Positions 10,249 to 17,273 of a stretch of DNA of 64,000 bases are shown in pieces (within the stretch, counting starts at the first letter, position 1; each line of letters begins with the position of its first letter). The translations under genes and the position numbers were made by a program. The stretch comes from JBLIRR01 sp049472395 (GTDB taxonomy: Bacteria > SZUA-182 > DTGQ01 > JBLIRR01). The DNA is taken from NCBI GenBank assembly GCA_049472395.1, contig JBLIRR010000022.1, forward strand, positions 31,048-95,047, read 5' to 3'. The notes beneath the pieces were generated by a model. The model ran no database searches. It saw nothing but the letters and a program-made list of their open reading frames with translations, and was not told the DNA's origin.

Positions 10249-10276
10249 TTGATATTAAATAATCCTATCTTACATT
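10249..10276 (+). promoter_or_regulatory. Candidate promoter for leader 1
   Basis: TTGATA (10249-10254) and TACATT (10271-10276) are 16 nt apart, a moderate match to a sigma70-type promoter. It lies at the left of the 570-nt gene-free stretch before the first A-type gene, where leader 3 also has a promoter-like pair. Inference from sequence only. Confidence 0.35.
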
Positions 10277-10352
10277 CTACATCCCCAGCTTGTATATATG
10301 TAAGTGCTTTGTTTATTTTAATCAAAAATAGACAAAGTTAATAAATTCAAAG

Positions 10353-10566
10353 AAAAGGGGGTGGTAGAAAGAACAATTGTATTTGCTAAAAATTTAGAGA
10401 CAAGGGAGGTGAAAAAGATCAGATCATAATATATATGATAAGTTGTGATATAAGATTTATGAAATGTAAAAGAAAATAAATAGGCCATCGGTATTCTAAC
10501 GCGCGATTTTATGAAATACCGATGACCGTGGGTCACATACAAAAAGCCGGAGGCTTTTTTTGTATG
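10353..10566 (+). ncRNA. Candidate structured leader RNA, copy 1
   Basis: This occupies the 570-nt gap between group C copy 1 and the first A gene. In order it holds: two Shine-Dalgarno-like purine runs (AAAAGGGGGTGG at 10353 and AAGGGAGGTGA at 10402); a hairpin 10483-10527 with near-perfect 13-bp arms (core CATCGGTATT/AATACCGATG) and a loop containing ACGCGCGATTTTA; the linker GTGGGTCA; and a second hairpin (CATACAAAAAGCC pairing with a T-rich arm, 10536-10566). The gene starts 95 nt later. The same layout recurs before the other two A genes, with a different but still paired first stem. I do not recognise a known riboswitch class. Confidence 0.55.
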
Positions 10567-10660
10567 CATTGTATTAAATATGCAAAATATATGCCAATAT
10601 TATATCTTATAGATTTTATTTCTTATGAGTGAATTTCCATTTTGATGAAGGAGGTTTTTA

Positions 10661-11038
10661 ATGAAAAAGAATGTAAGTTATGTAATTATTTCTTTAGCTA
10701 TAATTGTTTTTATTATAGTGAGTGTGTGTAATCCTATTAAGGCCAGCGCCCAGTATCCTATGGGCCTTTTCCCTCCTCCCCCTGTTGTAACTCCCTATGC
10801 GCCAATTCTTCCTCCTGTCTTATTTCCTCCAGCCCCTACAAGAGTGGCCGCACAGCTTACTGCTACAGTTGCCTTGCCAACTCCCGTTGTTGCGCCAGCT
10901 CCTTTACCTATAGTTCCTGCTCCAATTATTTCTACGACTCAGCTCTTTCTAGGGCTTCTACTTCGTATTGGCGAGGAGTCAGGATTATTCTATACTAATC
11001 CCGCATTGTTCTGGTATCTTGTCGGGCTTTTATATTAG
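10661..11038 (+). CDS. Secreted proline-rich protein, group A copy 1
   Basis: A 125-residue protein with a good ribosome-binding site (GGAGG, 6 nt spacing). The signal peptide is predicted to be cleaved at A-S-A|Q, leaving Gln-Tyr-Pro. The mature N-terminal half is Pro-rich and carries the core motif TRVAAQLTATVALP. The C-terminal 40 residues are strongly conserved among A copies (TTQLFLGLLL, GEESGLFYTNPALFWY, final LLY). It precedes a B-type gene by 30 nt, so A1 and B1 form a pair. Function unknown; possibly a cell-surface or secreted structural protein. Confidence 0.7.
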   Translation: MKKNVSYVIISLAIIVFIIVSVCNPIKASAQYPMGLFPPPPVVTPYAPILPPVLFPPAPTRVAAQLTATVALPTPVVAPAPLPIVPAPIISTTQLFLGLLLRIGEESGLFYTNPALFWYLVGLLY

Positions 11039-11068
11039 AGAAAACGATAATTGTTAAGGAGGTCAAAG

Positions 11069-11536
11069 ATGAATTATTTTAATATTTCTCGTAAATGTTT
11101 AATAGGACTTTTAATAATTACTATAATGTTTTGTGTGGCTGCTACTGCCAGAGCTCAGTTTCTATATCCTCCTCCCGTGTCGCCCTATATTGTTCCACCG
11201 TCTATCCGCACCACTCCTTTTATACCATATCCCGGTGTTTTACCTGCTCCTCTGCCGGTTCCTGTTCCGCCAGCACCAGTAGTAAGAAGCGCTAATCAGC
11301 TCATAACTCTCTGGAATACGGTAGGGACGGCGAGCGCTTTGATAATTTATAATCCAACTTTACTCATCGGAACTGCTGCTGCGCCGGTTACACCTTCACC
11401 TCTCTTATCTCTTATTGCGGGACAACTGATAGCTCCCTTTGGTCATTCTGCTCTAAGTACATCCAATCCAGCTTTTTATAACTATTTGGTAAATACATTT
11501 CTATTGCCTACGGGTTTGAGCTTATTCCTATTTTAA
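11069..11536 (+). CDS. Secreted proline-rich protein, group B copy 1
   Basis: A 155-residue protein; ATG 11069 has AAGGAGG seven nt upstream, which decides the start over an earlier in-frame codon. The signal peptide ends A-R-A|Q (mature Gln-Phe). A Pro-rich stretch leads to the core motif VRSANQLITLWNT and the B-specific blocks IIYNPTLLIG, TPSPLLSLIAGQL and NPAFYNYLVN. The C-terminus ends in Phe. B members resemble A members in design: Pro-rich head, R-x-A core, then an NPAF(Y/W) block near the end. It is the second gene of pair 1. Function unknown. Confidence 0.7.
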   Translation: MNYFNISRKCLIGLLIITIMFCVAATARAQFLYPPPVSPYIVPPSIRTTPFIPYPGVLPAPLPVPVPPAPVVRSANQLITLWNTVGTASALIIYNPTLLIGTAAAPVTPSPLLSLIAGQLIAPFGHSALSTSNPAFYNYLVNTFLLPTGLSLFLF

Positions 11537-11550
11537 ACTGGCTTTTTTCT

Positions 11551-11580
11551 GGGAGGAAGAGATAAAAATTTCTTCCTCCC
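11551..11580 (+). terminator. Terminator-like hairpin after pair 1
   Basis: GGGAGGAAGA (11551-11560) pairs with TCTTCCTCCC (11571-11580) around a 10-nt loop. It lies 14 nt after the B1 stop. The downstream T tract is weak, so termination efficiency is uncertain. Confidence 0.5.
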
Positions 11581-11706
11581 AATAAATTATTTTGCATGTA
11601 ATGTCACCTTGGAAGGAGGTAGATATTTGACCCTTAACTTTTAATAGTATCTTTATTTTGGGGAAAAATTACGAGTTTGTTCCTTAATAAAGATGAGGAT
11701 TATGTA

Positions 11707-12216
11707 ATGATAAAATTAGCGGACATGAAAACCCTGGCATATATAAAAATCCTGGCATATATAATAATAATTGCAGGAGGTGTATTTTTTATAAGTTCTC
11801 TTTATCCAGCAAGTGCACAAATGGCCTCACCCTTTGGAATAGCTCCTTATTCTTCTCCCTGGCTTACATTCAATTGCCGGCTTGTAAATCCCTTTGCCCT
11901 GAATAGATTTGCTCCCATTCCCGCTCCTCCCTTGCCAATAATGGCCTCTCCTTACCCAGTAATGCGAAAAGCAGCACAGACCACTTTGCTCGCTGCATCA
12001 CCCTTGCTAGCAAATCCGACCTCAATTCTCCTTTCCTTTCTCTTTGCTCCTCCTCCTACAACCACGACTGTGACTGCTGTAACCGGCACAACACCGAATT
12101 CGTTCTCCACCAATCCAACTGCAAGTCCTACACTTACCCTGAATCGATTAACTACAACTACCACCACACCTTTTTTTCCTGGTCTGACATCTTTATTTTT
12201 ACCCTTGTTAATCTGA
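11707..12216 (+). CDS. Secreted proline-rich protein, group C copy 2
   Basis: About 169 residues with ATG 11707 (GAGG 8 nt upstream); ATG 11725 is also possible. The signal peptide region contains a short tandem duplication (CTGGCATATATAA twice, coding LAYIK-ILAYI) and ends A-S-A|Q (mature Gln-Met). The core motif is MRKAAQTTLL, followed by a Thr/Asn/Pro-rich linker and the end LTSLFLPLLI. It is very similar to copy 1 at 9586. A Shine-Dalgarno-like run (GGAAGGAGGT, 11611-11620) lies about 90 nt upstream without a gene of its own. Function unknown. Confidence 0.65.
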   Translation: MIKLADMKTLAYIKILAYIIIIAGGVFFISSLYPASAQMASPFGIAPYSSPWLTFNCRLVNPFALNRFAPIPAPPLPIMASPYPVMRKAAQTTLLAASPLLANPTSILLSFLFAPPPTTTTVTAVTGTTPNSFSTNPTASPTLTLNRLTTTTTTPFFPGLTSLFLPLLI

Positions 12217-12326
12217 TTATTTTCACACTTACATTGTGAAGATATTAGGAAAGTGATTAAGGGATTTCCTGACGCTTTACCTTATTTATCTCGGGAAATG
12301 ATAAAATGATAAGCAAGGAAGGTATT

Positions 12327-12581
12327 GAAGGGGGGTGATGGATAGAGATTAAACAGTAGGCAATATAAATGAAAACTGAAATATAAAGTTAAAATGTATA
12401 ACAAGGAGTAGCAAAGGGGGTGAGGCTCTACTTTAAAAGTCAGGGGAAATTTACTTTATAGAAAAATATGCGGATATATATTTTAAGAATATATAAGAAA
12501 AAGGTCACCAGTACTATAATGCGCGATCTAAAAATACTGGTGACCTTGGGCCGCATACAAAAAGTTATAGCTTTTTGTATG
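12327..12581 (+). ncRNA. Candidate structured leader RNA, copy 2
   Basis: Most of the 468-nt gap before A2. It contains purine runs GAAGGGGGGTGATGG (12327) and AAAGGGGGTGAGG (12413), then a perfect 11-bp hairpin (GGTCACCAGTA 12503-12513 with TACTGGTGACC 12535-12545) whose loop holds TGCGCGATCTA. A linker TTGGGCCG follows, then a perfect 11-bp hairpin (CATACAAAAAG with CTTTTTGTATG, 12554-12581). A2 starts 104 nt later. The first stem differs in sequence from copy 1 but pairs fully, while the GCGCGAT loop and CATACAAAAAG arm are conserved. This is the strongest evidence that the structure matters. Confidence 0.6.
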
Positions 12582-12684
12582 TGTAATATATAATAGGTTA
12601 TCCCAGTGACATAGTCTATCTGTGATTATATTACGACTATATTACTTGAGGCAAATTTTTTCTTTTGCAGAAGGAGATTGCTTT

Positions 12685-13077
12685 ATGAAAAAGTATACAA
12701 TTATTATTGTGGTTGCATTTATATTTATTGCCAATATGTATTTTCCAGCGCAAATTCATGCTCAAGTTTTTCCGATGGGATTTATTAATCCTCCTCCTTA
12801 TGCTCCAGTAAATCCATATTTTCTCCCCATCTCTCCGGTTCTCCCACCACCATCATTAATTCCCCCATTGCCCGTAAGGCAGGCTGCGCAGACTACTCTA
12901 TTAACGGTAGCCTTGCCACCCCCCGTTGTTGCAACAGCTCCTTTGCCCGTTGTACCTGCACCAATTATTAGCACGACTCAGCTATTTCTCGGGCTTTTAC
13001 TTAGTATTGGCGAGGAGTCCGGATTGTTCTATACGAATCCAGCGCTTTTCTGGTATATTGTTGGTTTGTTATATTAA
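12685..13077 (+). CDS. Secreted proline-rich protein, group A copy 2
   Basis: A 130-residue A-type protein. ATG 12685 is preceded by GAAGGAG, and a signal peptide begins there (MKKYT); the longer upstream reading is unlikely. Predicted cleavage I-H-A|Q gives mature Gln-Val-Phe. The core motif is VRQAAQTTLLTVALPPP, identical over this stretch to A3, and the conserved C-terminal block (GEESGLFYTNPALFWY) is present. It is followed by B2 after 27 nt. Function unknown. Confidence 0.7.
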   Translation: MKKYTIIIVVAFIFIANMYFPAQIHAQVFPMGFINPPPYAPVNPYFLPISPVLPPPSLIPPLPVRQAAQTTLLTVALPPPVVATAPLPVVPAPIISTTQLFLGLLLSIGEESGLFYTNPALFWYIVGLLY

Positions 13078-13104
13078 TTTATCTTTTGTTATTGGAGAAA
13101 GAAT

Positions 13105-13569
13105 ATGAATAATTTAAAAATATTCCCTAAGTCCACTTTAGGATTACTGTTATTTGTTTTTATATTGTCTTTCCCTTTTATTGGACAGGCTCAATTTTTC
13201 ACCCCCTATGTATCTCCTTCCCCTTTTCCTCCTCCACCTATACGCACCACCCCTTTTCAAGTATATGATGGCACTCTCCAGTCCCCATTCTTATCACCTA
13301 TTTTTCTCCCGCCTGTCCCAGTGACACGGAGCGCTAACGCCCTTATCACTCTATGGAATACGGTGGGGACAGCGAATACCTTAATAGTGTATAATCCGAC
13401 TGCTCTTATTGGTGTTTCAGCAGCCCCGGTCACCCCATCACCCCTGCTTTCTTTAATTGCAGGAACTCTGGCAAATACCGCATTGCTGACAAGCAATCCG
13501 GCCTTCTATAATTTTCTGGTAAATACCTATTTGCTCCCCACAGGTTTAGCAATCTATGCATTTCCTTAA
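13105..13569 (+). CDS. Secreted proline-rich protein, group B copy 2
   Basis: A 154-residue B-type protein with signal peptide ending G-Q-A|Q (mature Gln-Phe-Phe), a Pro-rich head, the core TRSANALITLWNT, and the blocks VYNPTALIG, TPSPLLSLIAG and NPAFYNFLVNTYLLPTG. Ends AFP. The ribosome-binding site is GGAG about 10 nt before the ATG. It closes pair 2 and is followed by a strong terminator. Function unknown. Confidence 0.7.
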   Translation: MNNLKIFPKSTLGLLLFVFILSFPFIGQAQFFTPYVSPSPFPPPPIRTTPFQVYDGTLQSPFLSPIFLPPVPVTRSANALITLWNTVGTANTLIVYNPTALIGVSAAPVTPSPLLSLIAGTLANTALLTSNPAFYNFLVNTYLLPTGLAIYAFP

Positions 13570-13582
13570 AAGATTCTCATTT

Positions 13583-13610
13583 AGAGGGAGAGAGATGCCT
13601 CTCTCCCTCT
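13583..13610 (+). terminator. Intrinsic terminator after pair 2
   Basis: A perfect 12-bp stem (AGAGGGAGAGAG with CTCTCTCCCTCT) with a 4-nt loop, followed by TTCTTCCC, lies 13 nt after the B2 stop codon. Confidence 0.75.
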
Positions 13611-13709
13611 TTCTTCCCAGCAGTTTTTTTTATAAATTTCTTAAATGATATTATAAGAAAATTTGAAACTAAGACGTAAAGCCATAATTGCTGCTCCCCA
13701 TGAATGTTA

Positions 13710-13738
13710 TTGACATTTTCGTAATTACTTTATATACT
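13710..13738 (+). promoter_or_regulatory. Candidate sigma70-type promoter for leader 3 / pair 3
   Basis: TTGACA (13710-13715) and TATACT (13733-13738) are 17 nt apart. It sits after the pair 2 terminator and before the leader 3 elements, so it could drive leader 3, A3 and B3. Confidence 0.5.
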
Positions 13739-13900
13739 ATATCGTCTTGATATTATTAAATTCATTATACTCTTTTAATGAATTATCATAATCTTATAAT
13801 ATTTTTTTCTAAATATTGAAACTCCCCGGCACATAATAATTACAATTTTATTCCATTTTTATTAATTTAATAAAGAATTTAAAAATGGAAAAAGATGAAT

Positions 13901-14070
13901 GAAGGAGGTGATGAGATATATACTAAATTTATAATCTATAGTCTAAAGTATAAATTAGTTAAGAAAGTGAGGTGATTGATAAAAATATTTTTTTACTATC
14001 TTAATGGGCGATTTAAGAGATATTGATGAATTTGGGTCACATACAAAAAGCCGGAGCTTTTATACATACT
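13901..14070 (+). ncRNA. Candidate structured leader RNA, copy 3 (partly degenerate)
   Basis: Within the 599-nt gap before A3. The run GAAGGAGGTGATGAG (13901) matches the complement of the 16S rRNA 3' end over about 11 nt; a second run, AGTGAGGTGATTGAT, is at 13966. The conserved loop appears as TGGGCGATTTA (14004-14014) and the linker plus arm as TTTGGGTCACATACAAAAAGCCGGAG. The stems are less perfect than in copies 1 and 2, so this copy may be degenerate or fold differently. A3 starts about 100 nt after the second hairpin, as in the other copies. Confidence 0.45.
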
Positions 14071-14168
14071 ATTTTTTCCCGCACTTTCCCAGTAACATTT
14101 CCCTCACATCAATTAATCTCCTAATCTGGCATTCTAAGAAAAATAATTATTTTAAAAAGGAATTTTAG

Positions 14169-14528
14169 ATGAAAAAGTATATAATAATCGTCCTTTTTAC
14201 ATTGGCTATAACCATGCCTCTTAAGGCAAGCGGACAATTTTCTGCAATTGCACCTTACCCAGCAGCACCTATAATGAATCCATTCTATTTCCCTCCACCA
14301 CCATCATTAATTCCCCCATTGCCTGTAAGGCAGGCTGCGCAGACTACTTTATTAACGGTGGCCTTGCCACCTCCCGTTGTTACACCGGCTGCTGTGCCAG
14401 TAGCTCCAGCCCCGCTTATTACTACAACCCAGTTGTTTCTTGGTCTTTTGCTGCGGATTGGCGAAGAGTCCGGGCTATTTTATACGAATCCTGCTCTTTT
14501 CTGGTATATTGTTGGGCTTTTATATTAG
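14169..14528 (+). CDS. Secreted proline-rich protein, group A copy 3
   Basis: A 119-residue A-type protein with a short signal peptide, predicted cleavage A-S-G|Q (mature Gln-Phe-Ser), a Pro/Ala-rich head, core VRQAAQTTLLTVALPPP and the conserved end GEESGLFYTNPALFWY ... LLY. AAGGA lies before the ATG. First gene of pair 3; B3 follows after 37 nt. Function unknown. Confidence 0.7.
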   Translation: MKKYIIIVLFTLAITMPLKASGQFSAIAPYPAAPIMNPFYFPPPPSLIPPLPVRQAAQTTLLTVALPPPVVTPAAVPVAPAPLITTTQLFLGLLLRIGEESGLFYTNPALFWYIVGLLY

Positions 14529-14565
14529 AGAAAAGTAATTACGCTTAAAATGAAGGAGAAGTACA

Positions 14566-15057
14566 ATGGTTCATTTTAGAATAACGCCTAAATGGCTTAT
14601 GGTCTTGCTGATTATTAGTATAGTCGTCTTCCTCTCTGCTTCTGCAGGGGCACAAATTTTCCCTTCACTCATTAATCCTTTATTTCCTTCTGCACCAATA
14701 TATCCATACCCGCCTGCTATCCGTACAAGCCCTATTGTGTCCTATCCGGGCATCCCAGGAATCCCCTTTGCACCGCCTCTGCCTGTTTTTCCAGAACCTG
14801 TGGTAAGAACCGCTAATTTAACCATTACTCTATGGAATACGGCAGGTAAGACGAGCACGTTAATAATCTACAATCCAACATTACTCATTGGCCTTACCGC
14901 AGCACCGGTAACACCCTCTCCCCTGCTGTCCTTGATCGCAGGACAATTATTGGTGTTCGGCAATAGCGCATTAAGTACTGTCAATCCCGCTTTTTATAAT
15001 TATTTAGTCAATACATACTTGCTTCCGACAGGTTTGGCTATTTATGTATTTCCTTAA
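14566..15057 (+). CDS. Secreted proline-rich protein, group B copy 3
   Basis: A 163-residue B-type protein, started by ATG 14566 after GAAGGAGAAGTACA. The signal peptide ends A-G-A|Q (mature Gln-Ile-Phe). It has a long Pro-rich head, the core VRTANLTITLWNT, blocks IIYNPTLLIG, TPSPLLSLIAGQL and NPAFYNYLVNTYLLPTG, and the end VFP. Last gene of pair 3 and the one directly before the glutaminyl cyclase gene. Function unknown. Confidence 0.7.
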   Translation: MVHFRITPKWLMVLLIISIVVFLSASAGAQIFPSLINPLFPSAPIYPYPPAIRTSPIVSYPGIPGIPFAPPLPVFPEPVVRTANLTITLWNTAGKTSTLIIYNPTLLIGLTAAPVTPSPLLSLIAGQLLVFGNSALSTVNPAFYNYLVNTYLLPTGLAIYVFP

Positions 15058-15090
15058 ATATAAAAAGGAATATAGGGTCCGATAGTAATT

Positions 15091-15126
15091 TTCCTGAGGG
15101 AAATGATACTTATCATCCCTCAGGAA
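15091..15126 (+). terminator. Intrinsic terminator after pair 3
   Basis: TTCCTGAGGGA (15091-15101) pairs with TCCCTCAGGAA (15116-15126); inner ATGAT/ATCAT extends the stem. A T-rich tract (TTCCTCTTCTTTTTT) follows. It separates B3 from the cyclase transcription unit. Confidence 0.7.
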
Positions 15127-15169
15127 TTCCTCTTCTTTTTTATATGCTTCACCGAGGACTTACGGTTCA

Positions 15170-15197
15170 TTGACATTTTATTAATATAAAGTATAAT
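15170..15197 (+). promoter_or_regulatory. Candidate sigma70-type promoter of the glutaminyl cyclase gene
   Basis: TTGACA (15170-15175) and a perfect TATAAT (15192-15197) with a 16-nt spacer, about 70 nt before the start codon and after the pair 3 terminator. Confidence 0.6.
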
Positions 15198-15265
15198 ATA
15201 TAAAAAAGAAAGATTATATTAAGCACAAAATATAAATAAAATATAATGCTATTTAGGGATTGAAA

Positions 15266-16255
15266 ATGAATTGGGTCACTATTTTGTTAACGACAATGTT
15301 ATTGTCTCCTTATTATTATCCTATCACACCCAGCCCAGCCCCTGTTGTTGAGCCTTATAGTTACCCGCCTCAGTGGGGATATTATATTCCTATAACCAAT
15401 AATTATAATGATTCTGTCCTGGATTATTATTCTCCTATTACCAATATTAATCCATTTCCTTCTACAAATTATCCATTCTTTTCTGAAATTCCCTTCTACC
15501 CACCTCTCATTGGGGCTCCCTTCACTATACAGAGGACTGGCGCACAACTCCTTAATGTTATCCCTGAATATACCTACGTGGTGCTTAATACATATCCCCA
15601 TGACCCAACTGCCTTTACCCAGGGATTAGTATTTGACAATGGTTTTTTATATGAAGGGACCGGGCTTTTCGGTAGTTCTTCCTTACGCAAAGTAGACCTT
15701 GCAACTGGTATTGTCCTGCAACTCTTAGAACTAGCACCTCAATATTTTGGGGAGGGGATAACCGTTTTGGGGAATAATATTATACAATTGACCTGGCTGA
15801 GCAATGTTGGTTTTGTCTATAATAAAGCCAATTTTAATCTGCTTCAAGAATTCTATTATCCAACCGAAGGATGGGGTATTACCCATGATGGGCAAAATCT
15901 CATTATGAGTGACGGAACCTCTATATTGCACTATTTAGATCCTATAACCTTTCAGGAAATTAGGCAACTTAATGTTTTTGATTTAAATGGGCCTGTTACT
16001 ATGCTTAATGAATTGGAGTTTATTCAGGGCGAAATTTATGCGAATGTATGGCTCACAGACCGTATTGCACGGATATCTCCCATTACCGGCCAAGTGGTTG
16101 GCTGGATAGATTTAACAGGACTCTTGAGTCCTGCAGACCTCCTTCTTCCAGTCAATGTGCTTAATGGTATAGCTTATGATCCCCTTCTTGATCGCATCTT
16201 TGTGACAGGAAAATTATGGCCAAAACTCTTCGAAATAGACCTTATTCCCCTTTAA
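15266..16255 (+). CDS. Glutaminyl-peptide cyclotransferase (plant/bacterial type) with proline/tyrosine-rich N-terminus
   Basis: A 329-residue protein; ATG 15266 has AGGGA upstream. A short hydrophobic N-terminus suggests export. Residues to about 85 are Pro/Tyr/Asn-rich, like the neighbouring small proteins, and include an RTGAQLL segment resembling their R-x-A core. Residues from about 95 form the beta-propeller cyclase, with family landmarks FTQGL, YEGTGLFGSSSLRKVDL, FGEGIT, TEGWGIT, NELEFIQGEIYANVW and NGIAYDP. This family cyclises N-terminal Gln to pyroglutamate. Next to nine proteins predicted to expose N-terminal Gln after signal cleavage, it is likely their maturation enzyme (inference). 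It has its own promoter. Confidence 0.85.
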   Translation: MNWVTILLTTMLLSPYYYPITPSPAPVVEPYSYPPQWGYYIPITNNYNDSVLDYYSPITNINPFPSTNYPFFSEIPFYPPLIGAPFTIQRTGAQLLNVIPEYTYVVLNTYPHDPTAFTQGLVFDNGFLYEGTGLFGSSSLRKVDLATGIVLQLLELAPQYFGEGITVLGNNIIQLTWLSNVGFVYNKANFNLLQEFYYPTEGWGITHDGQNLIMSDGTSILHYLDPITFQEIRQLNVFDLNGPVTMLNELEFIQGEIYANVWLTDRIARISPITGQVVGWIDLTGLLSPADLLLPVNVLNGIAYDPLLDRIFVTGKLWPKLFEIDLIPL

Positions 16256-16346
16256 TTATATTTTCCCCATGCATTTGGTTTCTCAATTTCCATGCAATTA
16301 TTTTATCAATGAAAGGTTTTTCACTTGAGTAGTCGCTCACTTTTTC

Positions 16347-16396
16347 TTGACATATTAAAAAAGAATTGACTATGATATATATTGACTACGATATAT
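16347..16396 (+). promoter_or_regulatory. Promoter and direct repeat upstream of the PilZ genes
   Basis: TTGACA (16347-16352) and TATGAT (16371-16376), 18-nt spacer. The motif TTGACTAYGATATAT occurs twice in tandem (16366-16380 and 16382-16396), overlapping the -10 region, and could be an operator. The rest of the 215-nt gap shows nothing further. Confidence 0.45.
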
Positions 16397-16470
16397 TATG
16401 ATATGTATATAGTTAATTATAAATCAATAATGAAATATTAAAGATTAAAATCTTAAAAAGAGGTGATATA

Positions 16471-17187
16471 ATGACAAAGGAAAATAATGTCTCATATAAA
16501 GGTCATTCATTATTGCCGGGAATGAATATAGATTGTGCTATGACAATTGATTCAAGTAGAGAGAGTATCGATGTGAGGAAGGCATTAATATATGCAAGTT
16601 TTACAGATGAACTTATTATATCACAGACAAATCCTCCTGTACCATCATATTGGGTTGGGCGAAAGATGGAAGTGACGTATCTTAATAAAGAAGGAAATAC
16701 TATTCGCAGGGGAGTATCGTGTAAGATTAAGGAAATTATTAAGGATTATAAGCTTACTTCCTCAAAGACTGCTCAGGCTATTGCCCTCAAGGATATTTCA
16801 GGGGTAAAAGATTATAATTTTCGCTTTGCGTATAGAGTAAAACCCTTAAAAGAATATGATATTAACCTTTTTACAATGGATGGCAAAAAATTAGATATTA
16901 TTGATATTTCCGGATTGGGAGTCAGGTTTAGTCATGGCAAATTGAGCCAATATCAACTAAATCAAAAAATTGTATTAAATCTGGAAGTAAAGAGCAAATC
17001 GCATAAAATTGATGCAAAGGTTATATGGAAAAAGCCTAATCAGATGATTAACGGAGAGGAGGTTGATTATATTGGTGCTCAGTTTATCAATCTTGACGGA
17101 ATTTTAGCAGATAAATTATTTAAGATAATAAGAGAAATTGAACGTCATATAGCATTCAGTCAGAAGTTTCATCAGTATCCTATCTGA
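16471..17187 (+). CDS. PilZ-domain c-di-GMP binding protein 1
   Basis: A 238-residue cytoplasmic protein. The N-terminal half (about 1-110) resembles a YcgR-like beta domain. The C-terminal half has the two PilZ ligand motifs: RFAYR (R-x3-R) and DISGLG (D-x-S-x2-G). These residues bind c-di-GMP in known PilZ proteins. The ribosome-binding site is AGAGGTGATATA before the ATG. The close paralogue downstream suggests a local duplication. The target is unknown; the flanking secreted proteins and the cellulose synthase in the same window are candidate outputs. Confidence 0.8.
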   Translation: MTKENNVSYKGHSLLPGMNIDCAMTIDSSRESIDVRKALIYASFTDELIISQTNPPVPSYWVGRKMEVTYLNKEGNTIRRGVSCKIKEIIKDYKLTSSKTAQAIALKDISGVKDYNFRFAYRVKPLKEYDINLFTMDGKKLDIIDISGLGVRFSHGKLSQYQLNQKIVLNLEVKSKSHKIDAKVIWKKPNQMINGEEVDYIGAQFINLDGILADKLFKIIREIERHIAFSQKFHQYPI

Positions 17188-17273
17188 GAAAAAACTGTAA
17201 ATTATGGACAAACTCTGTCTACTATCTTACCGATAAATCAGATATAAAAATAATTTTTATAAAGTTGAAAATC

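Noticed and set aside
10483..10566. c-di-GMP riboswitch for the leaders
   Set aside because: The PilZ neighbours made this attractive, but the GEMM core and its helices are absent.
10318..10569. 83-codon minus-strand frame
   Set aside because: It lies across the leader RNA elements and has no family likeness or counterpart in leaders 2 and 3.
15260..15265. TTG start for the cyclase
   Set aside because: The ATG at 15266 has better spacing from AGGGA; the difference is two residues.
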